DNA from: Prevotella sp. HUN102
GTDB taxonomy: Bacteria; Bacteroidota; Bacteroidia; Bacteroidales; Bacteroidaceae
Length of the DNA stretch: 64,000 nucleotides
Direction of reading: 5' to 3'
Assembly: GCF_000688375.1 (NCBI RefSeq)
Contig: NZ_JIAF01000003.1
Location: 1 to 64,000, forward strand
Shown in pieces: positions 1 through 9,922 of this stretch (its first letter is position 1; each line of letters opens with the position of its first letter). Under the pieces are notes generated by a model. It saw only the letters and a program-made list of their open reading frames with translations, had not been told where the DNA came from and ran no database searches. The position numbers were made by a program, and so were the translations under genes.

Positions 1-629
1 AGACCGAACTGGAGCAGTTGGGTGCAGAAGTATGTGTATTGGAGTTTGATGTCCGCAACCGTGAAGCTGCCAAAAAGGCCGTGGAAAGTCTTACAGGAAA
101 GTGGGCAAAGATAGATGTACTCGTGAACAACGCCGGTCTTGCGCTCGGGTTAGATCCTGAATACAACGGCGACTTCGAGGATTGGGACATAATGATTGAT
201 ACCAACGTCAAGGGCTTGCTCACTATGACACGCTATATCGTACCGGGAATGGTGGAACGCAACCACGGTCACGTAATCAACATCGGCTCCGTAGCAGGCG
301 ATGCAGCCTACGCAAACGGCAATGTATATTGTGCCACGAAAGCTGCCGTGAAGACCATAACAGACGGACTTCGTATCGACGTTGCCGATACTGCCATCCG
401 TGTTACCAACGTTAAGCCCGGTCTCGTTCAAACCAACTTCTCAAACACCCGTTTCCACGGCGATGACGAACGTGCAGAAAACGTATATAAAGGTATCAAA
501 CCTCTGACCGGCGACGACATTGCCGACGTAACATTCTATGCAGCAAGCGCTCCCGAACACGTACAAATTGCAGAAGTGCTCGTATTGGCTACACATCAAG
601 CAAGTGGAAGTGTCATTATGAGGAAATAA
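1..629 (+). CDS. SDR-family NAD(P)-dependent oxidoreductase (YdfG-like), 5' end outside window
   Basis: The reading frame is open from base 3, so the start codon and the N-terminal nucleotide-binding Gly motif lie upstream of the window. The visible part has the SDR NNAG motif (VNNAGLALG), the catalytic Tyr-x3-Lys (YCATKAAV) and the PG motif after it (VKPGLVQTNFS). The C-terminal part, with FHGDDERAENVY and a final VIMRK, resembles E. coli YdfG, an NADP-dependent 3-hydroxy acid dehydrogenase acting on serine or 3-hydroxypropionate-like substrates in the cytoplasm. Family assignment is firm; the substrate is inference. It is the only plus-strand gene in the first 26 kb. Confidence 0.9.
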   Translation, partial: TELEQLGAEVCVLEFDVRNREAAKKAVESLTGKWAKIDVLVNNAGLALGLDPEYNGDFEDWDIMIDTNVKGLLTMTRYIVPGMVERNHGHVINIGSVAGDAAYANGNVYCATKAAVKTITDGLRIDVADTAIRVTNVKPGLVQTNFSNTRFHGDDERAENVYKGIKPLTGDDIADVTFYAASAPEHVQIAEVLVLATHQASGSVIMRK

Positions 630-960
630 TGGGAAATGTTAAATGGGAGATGGGAGATGGGAAATGAGAAAAGGAGAAAAGGAGAAAAAGTTAAGCATAG
701 ATTATACTTTTGCACGGAAAGTGGCTGATGGTAACGACACAGCTCAGCACTATTAGCCTTCCCTACCTCACCATAGTTTAATAAATTTTGCGTACACATT
801 TTACACCCGTACAAGAAATAAAGATTTTCCATTTTACATCTCACTTTTCACGTTTCCCATCTAACATTTCCCATCTCACATTTAACATTTCACGTTTCCC
901 ATTTAACATCTCCCATCTTCCATTTCACATTCAAAAACCTCACATCTCCTACTCATCCTT
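630..960. repeat. Low-complexity GGGAGATGGGAAATG-type repeats in inverted blocks
   Basis: Directly after the SDR stop codon (about 630-685) come units such as AAATGGGAGATGGGAGATGG. About 150 bp further on (about 830-930) the complementary units CCCATCTCCCATTTAACATT and variants follow, so the two blocks can pair. The second block runs into the 3' end of the RteC-like gene and supplies its last codons. No gene is seen between the blocks. Such degenerate repeats often vary in copy number; any function is unknown. Confidence 0.7.
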
Positions 961-1388
961 TTCCGTTTGATATCCAGTTTCATCGGGTCTTTCACGGCTT
1001 CGTGCTGCATCAAATAGAGGTAACGTTCCGTAATGCTGCACACACGCACATTCTTTCTGTCGGCCAGATGCGAGTAGACTACGGCAGGTGCTTTCGGAGG
1101 AACCACATTCAGCACGTGGAAAATGCTGTTCACGATAGCTCCGAAGCCTAATGGCACACCCCGCTCATTGCGCAAGGCCTGCGTTTCCCACACCGAATGA
1201 CAGAGTTCCACCAAGTCGCACTTCGTTCCTTTCCATACCAAACCTTCCTCCGGACTGCGTTTTATCAGATTCCTGAAGTCAGCCACCACGGTTTCCAACA
1301 TTCTTTCACGGCACATTCTCTGCATTTCCTTCTCGTTCACTTCAGAATCTCTTACGCTTTTCATCTCGTTTTCAATAATTGTGTTCAT
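903..1388 (-). CDS. RteC-like domain protein
   Basis: This is a 161-residue cytoplasmic protein. Residues about 50-130 follow the pattern of the RteC C-terminal domain: a GTKCDLVEL helix start, then a region ending in ADRKNVRVCSITERYLYLM, comparable to the R-x-R-K...FL-x-x-L end of RteC. RteC proteins are helical regulators, best known for controlling excision of Bacteroides conjugative transposons, but many stand-alone copies of unknown role exist in Bacteroidetes chromosomes. The last residues (EMEDGRC) are encoded inside the low-complexity repeat, so the C-terminus may have been altered by it. The family assignment is from memory of the pattern and is moderate. Confidence 0.55.
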   Translation of the reverse strand: MNTIIENEMKSVRDSEVNEKEMQRMCRERMLETVVADFRNLIKRSPEEGLVWKGTKCDLVELCHSVWETQALRNERGVPLGFGAIVNSIFHVLNVVPPKAPAVVYSHLADRKNVRVCSITERYLYLMQHEAVKDPMKLDIKRKRMSRRCEVFECEMEDGRC

Positions 1389-1633
1389 TGCAAATCATTT
1401 AGGCAAATAAGTCTTTCGATTCCTGACAACGGGCAGCACAGTATCTAAGACTATTCGGTTAATTCAATAGATTAAATCAGACTCATAATTAAGAGCACCT
1501 ACATCCTCCCGTTACGTTTGCAAAGATAAACGCAGCGGCTGCACTATATGTTCAATCTTGAGAAAATATTAGTTAAATAGAAACGAACCGATGAAAAGCA
1601 AAAATCTTTAATCCGAGGCAGAAATAATATAAC

Positions 1634-1735
1634 AATCTCTCACAGATGCCACAGAATCACAGATATTCTCTCTTAGCTCCCAAACACAGAGAAGGTAAAA
1701 AGAATATTTGTGATCCTGTGAGTCTATGAGAGATT
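1634..1735. repeat. Dispersed palindromic repeat, family A (copy 1)
   Basis: It begins AATCTCTCACAGAT and ends ATGAGAGATT, so the ends are inverted repeats. The interior carries ACACAGAGAAGG. Related copies lie at 7544-7630, 18313-18397, 19557-19597 and 19803-20023. The rest of the gap (1389-1762) shows nothing gene-like. Confidence 0.7.
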
Positions 1736-1762
1736 AAGCCAAAGATAGCGAAACACAGAAAC

Positions 1763-3068
<1,306 letters not shown>

Positions 3069-3145
3069 AATGGGGATAAATGATTGAATTTAAAAGGAAT
3101 ACACACAAACAAGCGGGCTGACAAAGCAGAAGCAAAGCAGCACAC

Positions 3146-4357
3146 CTATTCTATTTCTTCCACGTGCGTGTTGGGCACCTCGCGTTCTTTCAGCATCTGG
3201 TCCAAACTCTTGAAGGTATAGGCAGCCTTGTCCTTAACCATCGTAGTCTTGAAACGTTCGCGCAGTTCCATCAGTTTCTGAATCGCCAACGGATAGGTTT
3301 CGGCATTGATGCGCACCGCCATATCCTTAGCATTCTGCGGAGCAAACTCGAAATAAGTAATCAGCATCTGCTGGAACTGCAGCCGCTGACGCTCGTTCAT
3401 CTCTTCGAGCTGCGCATTCATCTTGTCCTTCGCCTTGTAGATAATGAAGATGAGTTCGTCGGTTCGCCACCACGCTGCCCGTGGTCGTATTTCTTTTCGT
3501 ATTCAAAGTAGCAATCGCAATAGCCCTTGTCGGCCAGTTCCTTGAGTTCCTGCAATGCAGGGTCGAGCACGCGCCGGCAGAAGTCGGAGAATTTCTTGTA
3601 GTTGTTCTCCAGTCGCAGCATCTTCCTGAATTCCAGAGTCTTGATTACCGTGCGTCCTTTTTCCACCCACGATTCGATGAACATATAAATGCGCTGCGTA
3701 TAGCGGTTCTTGCAGGCAAACACAATCTGCTTGCCGAGTCTGTGATAGCCGAAATCGAGCGATACAAGGCGTTCTGCCACGCTTTGGTCGAGCTTCAGGA
3801 TGGCATATTTGTTATAGGAACGGTCTTCGGGAATATAAACGTCGCAGAGGTTCGTCGCCTTCGTGTACTTTCGTCCCTCACTTCGTCTTGTAGGGTATTT
3901 CCACCGGGATGGCAGCAAGCATCTTCAGCGAGTTGCGCAACTGCGGATAATGGTTCGGATCCACGCCAAGCTCCTTGAACGGCAGCTTGATAGGCATACG
4001 GCCGTCCTCGTCCAGTTCGTCGGTCTTGAAGAGATCGAGCTGTGGATTCCGCTTGTTGTTGAGGATTCCGTGAAGAATCTGCTGAAGATTTTCAACGATG
4101 GAAACGAGGATGCGCACCTGAATGAGCGAATAGTCGTGGCGCATCATCGTAACGGCGATGGGCTGCAAGAGCCACGTTTCTTCCTCAATCGGTATCAGTT
4201 CGTCCGATATTCCGCGCTTTACCGGAGCTTTCTTGGCCTTCGCTCCTTTCTTGCGCGTGGTGGCTTTCTTCGTTGCCGAAGCCGTTTTCTTGGTCGCAGC
4301 CGTGGCTCTCTTCGCTGTCGGTGCAGCTTTCTTCTTTGTTTTTTCGGTCGTTGCCAT
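3146..4357 (-). pseudogene. Rep_3-type replication initiation protein, broken by two frameshifts
   Basis: Three overlapping pieces in different frames make one protein of about 400 residues. The N-terminus is a Lys/Ala/Thr-rich, histone-like tail of about 55 residues (repeats of TKKTASATKKATTRKKGAK type), followed by DELIPIEEETWLLQPIAVTM and a winged-helix initiator region. The first shift is near 3880-3918, where VEIPYKT should continue as SEGRKYTKATNLCDVY. The second is near 3465, where GGEP should continue as DELIFIIYKAKDKMNAQLEE. Rep_3 proteins start plasmid replication, but many Bacteroidetes chromosomes carry such a gene with no known role. It lies next to another frameshifted gene. Confidence 0.75.
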
Positions 4358-4517
4358 AAAACGATTTTATATTAAGACTACAAAGATAAACAAAGTTTTT
4401 CGGATTCGGGCGATTGTTGGCGACAAAAATAATCGCAGTTGTCGCATAGATGGAAAAGCAAAGGCGGTTCTTCGCCTGCATCATTCTACGGATTGCGCCG
4501 TCTCTGCCCAATCGGTG

Positions 4518-5330
4518 TCAGAGCTTTTCGCCGCAATGCGAACAGTATCTGTCTCCTTTCTCCACCCGTTCGCCACACCTCGGGCATTCATTGTCCACCA
4601 CTTTCCTGTTTGTTTCGTCGATAATCGTTGCCGAAACAATGCCCGTAGGCACGGCGATGATGGTGTAGCCGAGCAGCATAACGAACGCCGACAACACCTT
4701 GCCAACGCCTGTAACGGGCGTAATGTCGCCATAGCCCACGGTTGTCATCGTTACTATCGCCCAGTAGATGCTCGTGCCGATGCTGCTGAAATTGGGATTC
4801 ACGCCGCTTTCCACCATAAACATCAGCGTGCCGATGATGGTAACGAGGATGAGAACGAAGAAGAAATAAACCAAAATCTTGTTCAGACTCTTGCGAATGG
4901 ATGCAAGCAGCAGATAGCCCTCATTGATGAACGTGAAGAGTTTGAAGACCCGGAATATACGCAGAAAGCGAAACACACGCAAGATAATCATATAGCCGAG
5001 ACTCGGGAAGAACACGCCGAGATAGGAAGGAAGAATGGCGAGCAGGTCTACGATGCCGAAAAAACTGAGCATATAGTCGCGTTTGCGTGGCGAACAATAC
5101 ACTCTGGCTATGTATTCCAATGTGAAAAGCACCGTAAACAATTCCTGTGCAATGGTCAGTCCGTCCTTTATTCCGGGCAGAAGTGTGTCCACGCTCTTCA
5201 CGAACGAGACGATAAGGCTTACCAGAATGGCGAAGATAAGCCATTCGTCAAAGAGTTTTCCACGCTTTGTGTCAGACTCGAATATGATTTCGTAGAGCTG
5301 TTCTTTCTGCAACCAGTCGGGTAGTTTCAT
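4518..5330 (-). CDS. Voltage-gated-type potassium channel (ion transporter) with C-terminal zinc ribbon
   Basis: The 270-residue protein has the six-helix layout of voltage-gated channels in the inner membrane. An S4-like helix near residues 115-135 (ILRVFRFLRIFRVFKLF) carries Arg at every third position, and the pore loop near residue 195 contains the K+ selectivity filter TMTTVGYGD. After S6 comes a short cytoplasmic tail with two CxxC pairs (CPRCGERVEKGDRYCSHCG), a small zinc ribbon replacing the usual coiled coil. Expected role: K+ flux and membrane-potential control. It is monocistronic, 188 bp downstream of nothing related. Confidence 0.93.
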   Translation of the reverse strand: MKLPDWLQKEQLYEIIFESDTKRGKLFDEWLIFAILVSLIVSFVKSVDTLLPGIKDGLTIAQELFTVLFTLEYIARVYCSPRKRDYMLSFFGIVDLLAILPSYLGVFFPSLGYMIILRVFRFLRIFRVFKLFTFINEGYLLLASIRKSLNKILVYFFFVLILVTIIGTLMFMVESGVNPNFSSIGTSIYWAIVTMTTVGYGDITPVTGVGKVLSAFVMLLGYTIIAVPTGIVSATIIDETNRKVVDNECPRCGERVEKGDRYCSHCGEKL

Positions 5331-5402
5331 TCTTCTGCCAAGTTTGTTTAATTACAAAGGGATTTGCGTTGCGAAGAGAGTAGAAGGAGACTACACAAAC
5401 AA

Positions 5403-5535
5403 ACCCGTCCACTCATCGACTTGCAAACTCATCTCCTCGTAAACTTATCTTCTTGTCGCCTTGTCCACTCGTAAACTTGTTTCCTCGTCTCCTCGTTCAC
5501 TCGTCCACTTGTAAACTCTTCCCCTCGTCCACTCA
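5403..5535. repeat. Degenerate tandem repeat, CTCGTCCACTTGTAAACT-type units
   Basis: About ten imperfect units built from CTCGT, CCACT and TGTAAACT follow each other between the K+ channel gene and the 3' end of the glucosaminidase gene. Spacing is irregular and there are no unique spacers, so it is not a CRISPR array. It ends at the glucosaminidase stop codon. Confidence 0.7.
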
Positions 5536-6480
5536 TCAATAAATCCTAACCTTGTCGCCCACTCGCAATCCGTCCTCAGCCAACTTACGGTTTTTCTTCA
5601 CGAGGCTCTTGAGCCTTATGCCGTATTTCTGGGCAATATCGTAAAGACTTTCCGAATTGCCCACAACGTGCGGACACTTCTTGAACTGCTTCGGCGCACG
5701 CTTCTGCTTCTTCTTCAGCCAGATGATTTCGCCCGGATTCAGCCTGTCGCCCACCTTGCGCTCGTTGTATGTCGCCAATTTCCGCGCACTGATATTAAAT
5801 TCCTTGCCGAGGCTCTTGAACGTATCGCCCTGACGCACATTGATATAGCAGTTTTCATTGAATATCTTCGGCACGTGCGCATTACTGTCGTAAGCCGTCT
5901 CGGGCTGCTGCCGCTGCACCACAGGATTCTCGTTGCACGCCTGTGGACGACGCCCTTTCGACGTTGCCTTGTCGTATTCATAGAGCTTGTAGACCTCTAT
6001 AATGTCAATAAGTTTCTGGGCATACACGGGGTTGGTGGCATATCCGGCACGCTTCAGTCCGTGTGCCCAGCCCTGGTAGTCGGTTCTTGAGAGCCGGAAA
6101 AGACTGCTGTAACGCTGCCTGCCGCTGAGAAACCGGGAGTGGTCCTCATAGCTTTCTATCACGCTGTCGTAGGCACGGAAACACTCTCCCCGAAGGTCGT
6201 CGTCGTGGTAGATGGTTCGTCCCTCCCATCCGTGGCATTTTATTCCGAAATGGTTGTTGCCCTTCAGTGCCAGTTCGCTCTGCCCTGCCCCGCTTTCCAG
6301 CACGCCCTGCGCAAGCGTGATGCTCGCCGGGATGCCATACTTGAGCATCTCTTCGATAGCCATATCCTTATACCGGTCGAAATAATCCTGAAAGCGTTGG
6401 TTCCACTTCAGCTTTGGCGCGGCAAATGCCGAGCAAAACACGAGGAGAGTGGAACATAAAATAAGCGTAAATCGTTTCAT
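5536..6480 (-). CDS. Glucosaminidase (FlgJ/LytG-like) with LysM domains
   Basis: I chose the ATG at 6480 because it begins a clear signal peptide (MKRFTLILCSTLLVFCSAFA). An in-frame start 57 bp upstream adds residues that do not fit. The mature 314-residue precursor has a glucosaminidase domain (residues about 30-180: ITLAQGVLESGAGQSELA with the catalytic Glu, then NNHFGIKCH and GWAHGLKRAGYATNPVYAQK). Two LysM repeats follow, near residues 222-270 (INVRQGDTFKSLGKEFNIS) and 285-314 (HVVGNSESLYDIAQKYGI). It should cleave N-acetylglucosaminyl bonds in peptidoglycan in the periplasm or at the cell surface, with LysM for wall binding. Confidence 0.93.
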   Translation of the reverse strand: MKRFTLILCSTLLVFCSAFAAPKLKWNQRFQDYFDRYKDMAIEEMLKYGIPASITLAQGVLESGAGQSELALKGNNHFGIKCHGWEGRTIYHDDDLRGECFRAYDSVIESYEDHSRFLSGRQRYSSLFRLSRTDYQGWAHGLKRAGYATNPVYAQKLIDIIEVYKLYEYDKATSKGRRPQACNENPVVQRQQPETAYDSNAHVPKIFNENCYINVRQGDTFKSLGKEFNISARKLATYNERKVGDRLNPGEIIWLKKKQKRAPKQFKKCPHVVGNSESLYDIAQKYGIRLKSLVKKNRKLAEDGLRVGDKVRIY

Positions 6481-6690
6481 CAAGAGCGAAAATATGTGAA
6501 CCAACTGCAAATATAATGTATTTGAACGGAAGTCCAAAACATAAATACTTAAAAAACTTCAATTCAAAGATTATCAAATACAATCTATGAGGAACAGCTT
6601 ATGCGTGTTTCTTCGCTTTTCCTTACTGCCAAACACGCTCTATGGAGAAAAATGTCGCAGCACTATGTGCTTCCTAAATAGGCAAAAAAA

Positions 6691-6724
6691 GAGCAGAAGA
6701 AAACACGCTCATTTTCTTCTGCTC
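6691..6724 (-). terminator. Rho-independent terminator after the lipoprotein gene
   Basis: GAGCAGAAGAAAA (6691-6703) and its exact complement TTTTCTTCTGCTC (6712-6724) form a 13-bp stem with an 8-nt loop. On the minus strand a run of seven T follows. It lies just past the stop codon of the lipoprotein gene. Confidence 0.9.
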
Positions 6725-6730
6725 AATAAG

Positions 6731-7162
6731 TTAATAATTGATTACATACATCAATGAAATATCCTTATTTTGATCTTCCCTTTTAAATACAAAAGGACCA
6801 TTATTCTTACTGACCTCAATCCTTGCGTGGAACCGACTGTTATCGTTAGGGTCTTCACTATGGCACGATAAAATTGCATTGTATCCTTTCTTTACAGGAC
6901 CGAAGATAGCTTGCCATCTTGATGTCGTTCCTTCAGGCATTTCCGTAATCTTATTGCCACGACCCGTTGTTACATTAATCTCTTTTACACTTTTGGGATT
7001 ATCTGACGTGCAAGTTACTTCATAACGAATATAATATTCATCCTTTGACACTTCTACTTCCGGCTGTGGTTTCTCTTTCTCACTAACCCCATCATCGTCA
7101 GAAGAACAAGCACAGCAACATAATGCAATAGCAATGATTGCAAACAAATTAACTATTTTCAT
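6731..7162 (-). CDS. Small secreted lipoprotein, unknown function
   Basis: The preferred start at 7162 gives MKIVNLFAIIAIALCCCACS, a lipoprotein signal peptide. A lipobox Cys is followed by SSDDDG, acidic residues typical of Bacteroidetes lipoproteins, some of which are exported to the surface. The remaining roughly 120 residues (EYYIRYEVTCTSDNPKSV, then EINVTTGRG) look like a single beta-sandwich domain; I do not recognise the family. The gene stands alone with a strong terminator just downstream. Confidence 0.8.
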   Translation of the reverse strand: MKIVNLFAIIAIALCCCACSSDDDGVSEKEKPQPEVEVSKDEYYIRYEVTCTSDNPKSVKEINVTTGRGNKITEMPEGTTSRWQAIFGPVKKGYNAILSCHSEDPNDNSRFHARIEVSKNNGPFVFKREDQNKDISLMYVINY

Positions 7163-7543
7163 ATTACTCCTCATTTATCTAAATTTAATAGTTCTAATTG
7201 AAGTATGCACTCAGTTTCGATGAACAAAATTAGTGAACTTGTCAAACATAAACGACTAAAGGCTGACTTTTTCCTAACTTTATCATTATTTAACACTATA
7301 AAAATATTCAAAGGAATTGTATCTATCAGTTGGAAATCAGATACTTATTATCATTGAATAAGGCCTAACTCTCTAATTCATAGTACTTAAAGAAACATAA
7401 AATTCCTACTTATAAAGCAAAATTACATAATAAATCAAAAAAGAAAAGGAGGCTGCAACTGTCGGCAAGAACAGATTGATAGGGCATAGATTGTCTTGTG
7501 CGAATGAGCACTGCAGCCCGAATATCCAATCGTTTTTCATCAG

Positions 7544-7630
7544 GCATCTGTGCCATCCTTGAAGGCTTTGCCTTCTCTGTGTTCGGGAAAGTAGGCGTAA
7601 ATCTGTGGATCTGAGAAATCTGTGAGAGAG
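7544..7630. repeat. Dispersed repeat family A (copy 2)
   Basis: Contains CCATCCTTGAAGGCTTTGCC and TTCTCTGTG, shared with the long copy at 19803-20023, and ends AAATCTGTGAGAGAG like the other copies. It lies in the 7163-7958 gap, which holds no supported gene. Confidence 0.7.
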
Positions 7631-7708
7631 ACTTGACATTTCATTCAAGCCAATTTATAAATAATTGATTTACAACAAATTAAGAACCATCACAAAATTA
7701 AATTTCAA

Positions 7709-7793
7709 TCTTCGTAAAAACGCATTCCGTTTTTCGCAAGATTGCCTTGCATTTTTGCGAAGATTGCAACGCATTCTTCGCACGCTTGGAAAC
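7709..7793. repeat. Dispersed repeat family B (copy 1)
   Basis: About 85 bp made of alternating TTCGCA/TGCGAA units around GCATT or GCAA (for example TTTTTGCGAAGATTGCAACG), ending CTTCGCACGCTTGG. Two related copies end CTTCGCACGTTTG at 14497-14577 and 19642-19723. It can fold into a multi-armed hairpin. Confidence 0.7.
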
Positions 7794-7958
7794 AAGGGTA
7801 AATCAACTATCAGAATTGGGAATGAGAAAGCAGATAAATCGCTCACAAATACCACGGAAATACTGCAAAATCGGGGGGATTTATCTTTTCTTGTGCTTAA
7901 TTCAGTCTGTTGCAGGGAAATTGCTGAACGAGGAAATTTTCTGTATTTGCTTTCCGAG

Positions 7959-8549
7959 TTATTCAAAGGAAAGTTTCTTCAGCCGTGTGCGCAGCTCCTC
8001 TGCCTGACTCTGGCGTATGGAAAGGGTAATTTCGCAGGTGTTGTCGAACTTCTGGTCGATGATGCGTGGATTCATATCCTTCACTATCTTCATCACGTCG
8101 TTCATCATTGGGTAGGTAAAGGAATAGTGTATGCGTTCCTCCACGAATTTTTCTTCCGTCTCGGTATGCTCCAAGGCATCTTCCGTGGCACTCCTGTATG
8201 CCACAATCAAGCCGCCGGTGCCGAGGTTCACGCCTCCGTAGTAGCGAATCACGCAGACGAGCACATCCGTCAGTTCGGCACTGACGAGTTGCCCGAGGAT
8301 AGGTCTGCCGGCAGTCGATGAAGGTTCGCCGTCATCGTTCATCCGGAAGTCTTCGCCCTGCGCACCCAAACGGTAGGCATAGCAGCAATGGCGCGCGTCG
8401 TAGTATTTCTTTTTGTAGCCCTTGACGATTTCCTGTGCCTCGTCGGCAGTTTCTATATGATGCACAAAGGCGAGGAATTTACTCCTTTTCTCGGAGTAAA
8501 ATCCCTCGCCAATGATATTCTTTTTTACAGTCTTGTATTTATCTGTCAT
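7959..8549 (-). CDS. YigZ/IMPACT-family protein
   Basis: At 196 residues it has normal family length. The N-terminal UPF0029 domain shows the signature RYYGGVNLGTGGLIVAYRSA near residues 103-122, preceded by DDGEPSSTAGRPIL. A short C-terminal DUF1949-type domain follows. IMPACT-family proteins bind translation components in eukaryotes; bacterial YigZ has no settled function. It is 39 bp downstream of the DUF1015 gene and may be cotranscribed. Confidence 0.93.
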   Translation of the reverse strand: MTDKYKTVKKNIIGEGFYSEKRSKFLAFVHHIETADEAQEIVKGYKKKYYDARHCCYAYRLGAQGEDFRMNDDGEPSSTAGRPILGQLVSAELTDVLVCVIRYYGGVNLGTGGLIVAYRSATEDALEHTETEEKFVEERIHYSFTYPMMNDVMKIVKDMNPRIIDQKFDNTCEITLSIRQSQAEELRTRLKKLSFE

Positions 8550-8588
8550 CTTTCTGTATGGAAGTGGCTCACGAATGAGCCACCACGA

Positions 8589-9836
8589 TTATGAAAGCTT
8601 ATGGATAACGAGTCCTGAGCGCAGTTTAGGCTCGAACCAAGTAGCCTTTGGAGGCATAATCTTGCCGCTGTCGGCAATATCCATAATCTGCTGCATACTT
8701 ACAGGGTAGAGAGCCAAAGCTGCTCTCATCTCGCCACTGTCTACACGCTTCTTCAATTCTTCCAAACCACGGAGACCGCCTACGAAGTCGATACGGTCGC
8801 TTGAACGGAGGTCTTTGATTTCGAGAAGTTCGTCGAGAATCAAACGGCTTGAGATGTCTACGTCCAACACACCGATTGGGTCGCTGTTGTCGTATGTGCC
8901 TTCCTTAGCCACGAGACTGTACCATTCGCCGTCGAGATAGAGTGAGAACTCGTGCAACTTAGCCGGCTTGTAGAGAGCTGCGCCCTTCTTCTCTACGATG
9001 AAGTTCTTGTCAAGAGCCTTCAGGAATTCTTCTGAGCTCATACCGTTCAAGTCCTTTACCACACGGTTGTAGTCGAGAATTGTCAGTTCTGAAGCCTGGA
9101 AGCAAACTGCCATAAAGTAGTTGTACTCCTCCTCGCCCGTATGGTTAGGATTAGCCTTAGCCTTCTCGCCACCTACGAGACCGGCAGCAGCCGAACGATG
9201 GTGTCCGTCAGCAATATAGAGGCTTGGCATCTTTGCGAACTCTTCCGTGATAGTCTTGATGTCCTTATCGTCAGATACTACCCAAAGCTGATGACGGAAA
9301 CCGTCGATAGGAGCGATGAAGTCGTATTCCGGAGCTGTTGCAGCATAGCGGGAAGTGATTTCCTTCAATGTAGCGTTGTCTGGATAAGCGAAGAACACAG
9401 GCTCGATGTTGGCGTTGTTCACGCGGACGTGCTTCATACGGTCTTCTTCCTTGTCGCGGCGTGTCAGCTCGTGCTTCTTGATAACGCCATTAACGTAGTC
9501 CTGACAAGCAGCACCTACAACGATACCGTACTGTGTCTTGTTGTTCATTGTCTGAGCATAGATGTAATACTGCTCCTTCTCGTCCTGAACCAACCAACCC
9601 TTGTCTTGGAACATCTGGAAGTTTTCGGCTGCCTTTTCGTAAACACGTGGGTCGTATTCACTTGTTCCTTCTGGGAAGTCGATTTCAGGTTTGATGATTC
9701 TATACAAGCTCTTTTCGTTGCCCTTAGCTTCTTCTCTTGCCTCTTCAGAGTTCAATACGTCGTAAGGACGGCTTTCAACTTGTTCTACAAACTCCTTTGG
9801 AGGACGAACGCCCTTGAATGGTTTAATAATTGCCAT
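8589..9836 (-). CDS. DUF1015 family protein
   Basis: The 415-residue protein begins MAIIKPFKGVRPPKEFVEQV and has the family core IADGHHRSAAA near residue 207, plus YFMAVCFQASELTILDYNR. DUF1015 proteins are often encoded beside serA and serC, as here; a role linked to serine or phosphoserine metabolism is suggested by context, not demonstrated in this sequence. It lies 86 bp downstream of serA on the same strand. Confidence 0.93.
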   Translation of the reverse strand: MAIIKPFKGVRPPKEFVEQVESRPYDVLNSEEAREEAKGNEKSLYRIIKPEIDFPEGTSEYDPRVYEKAAENFQMFQDKGWLVQDEKEQYYIYAQTMNNKTQYGIVVGAACQDYVNGVIKKHELTRRDKEEDRMKHVRVNNANIEPVFFAYPDNATLKEITSRYAATAPEYDFIAPIDGFRHQLWVVSDDKDIKTITEEFAKMPSLYIADGHHRSAAAGLVGGEKAKANPNHTGEEEYNYFMAVCFQASELTILDYNRVVKDLNGMSSEEFLKALDKNFIVEKKGAALYKPAKLHEFSLYLDGEWYSLVAKEGTYDNSDPIGVLDVDISSRLILDELLEIKDLRSSDRIDFVGGLRGLEELKKRVDSGEMRAALALYPVSMQQIMDIADSGKIMPPKATWFEPKLRSGLVIHKLS

Positions 9837-9922
9837 AATATTAAATTAAAAAACCGCAGACTCCCAAGGCTTGTGCCTTGTGTGGCATAGTTCCTGACAA
9901 TCTACGGCTATTAGGTGTATGA

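Noticed and set aside
4158..5324. 388-residue plus-strand open frame
   Set aside because: It runs antisense to the K+ channel and the Rep_3 gene, both clear family members; its own translation has no domain-like pattern.
5403..5535. Possible CRISPR array
   Set aside because: Units are degenerate and continuous, with no unique spacers of constant length and no cas genes in the window.
7665..8321. 218-residue plus-strand frame
   Set aside because: It begins in a family B repeat and then runs antisense through the YigZ gene, which is certain.
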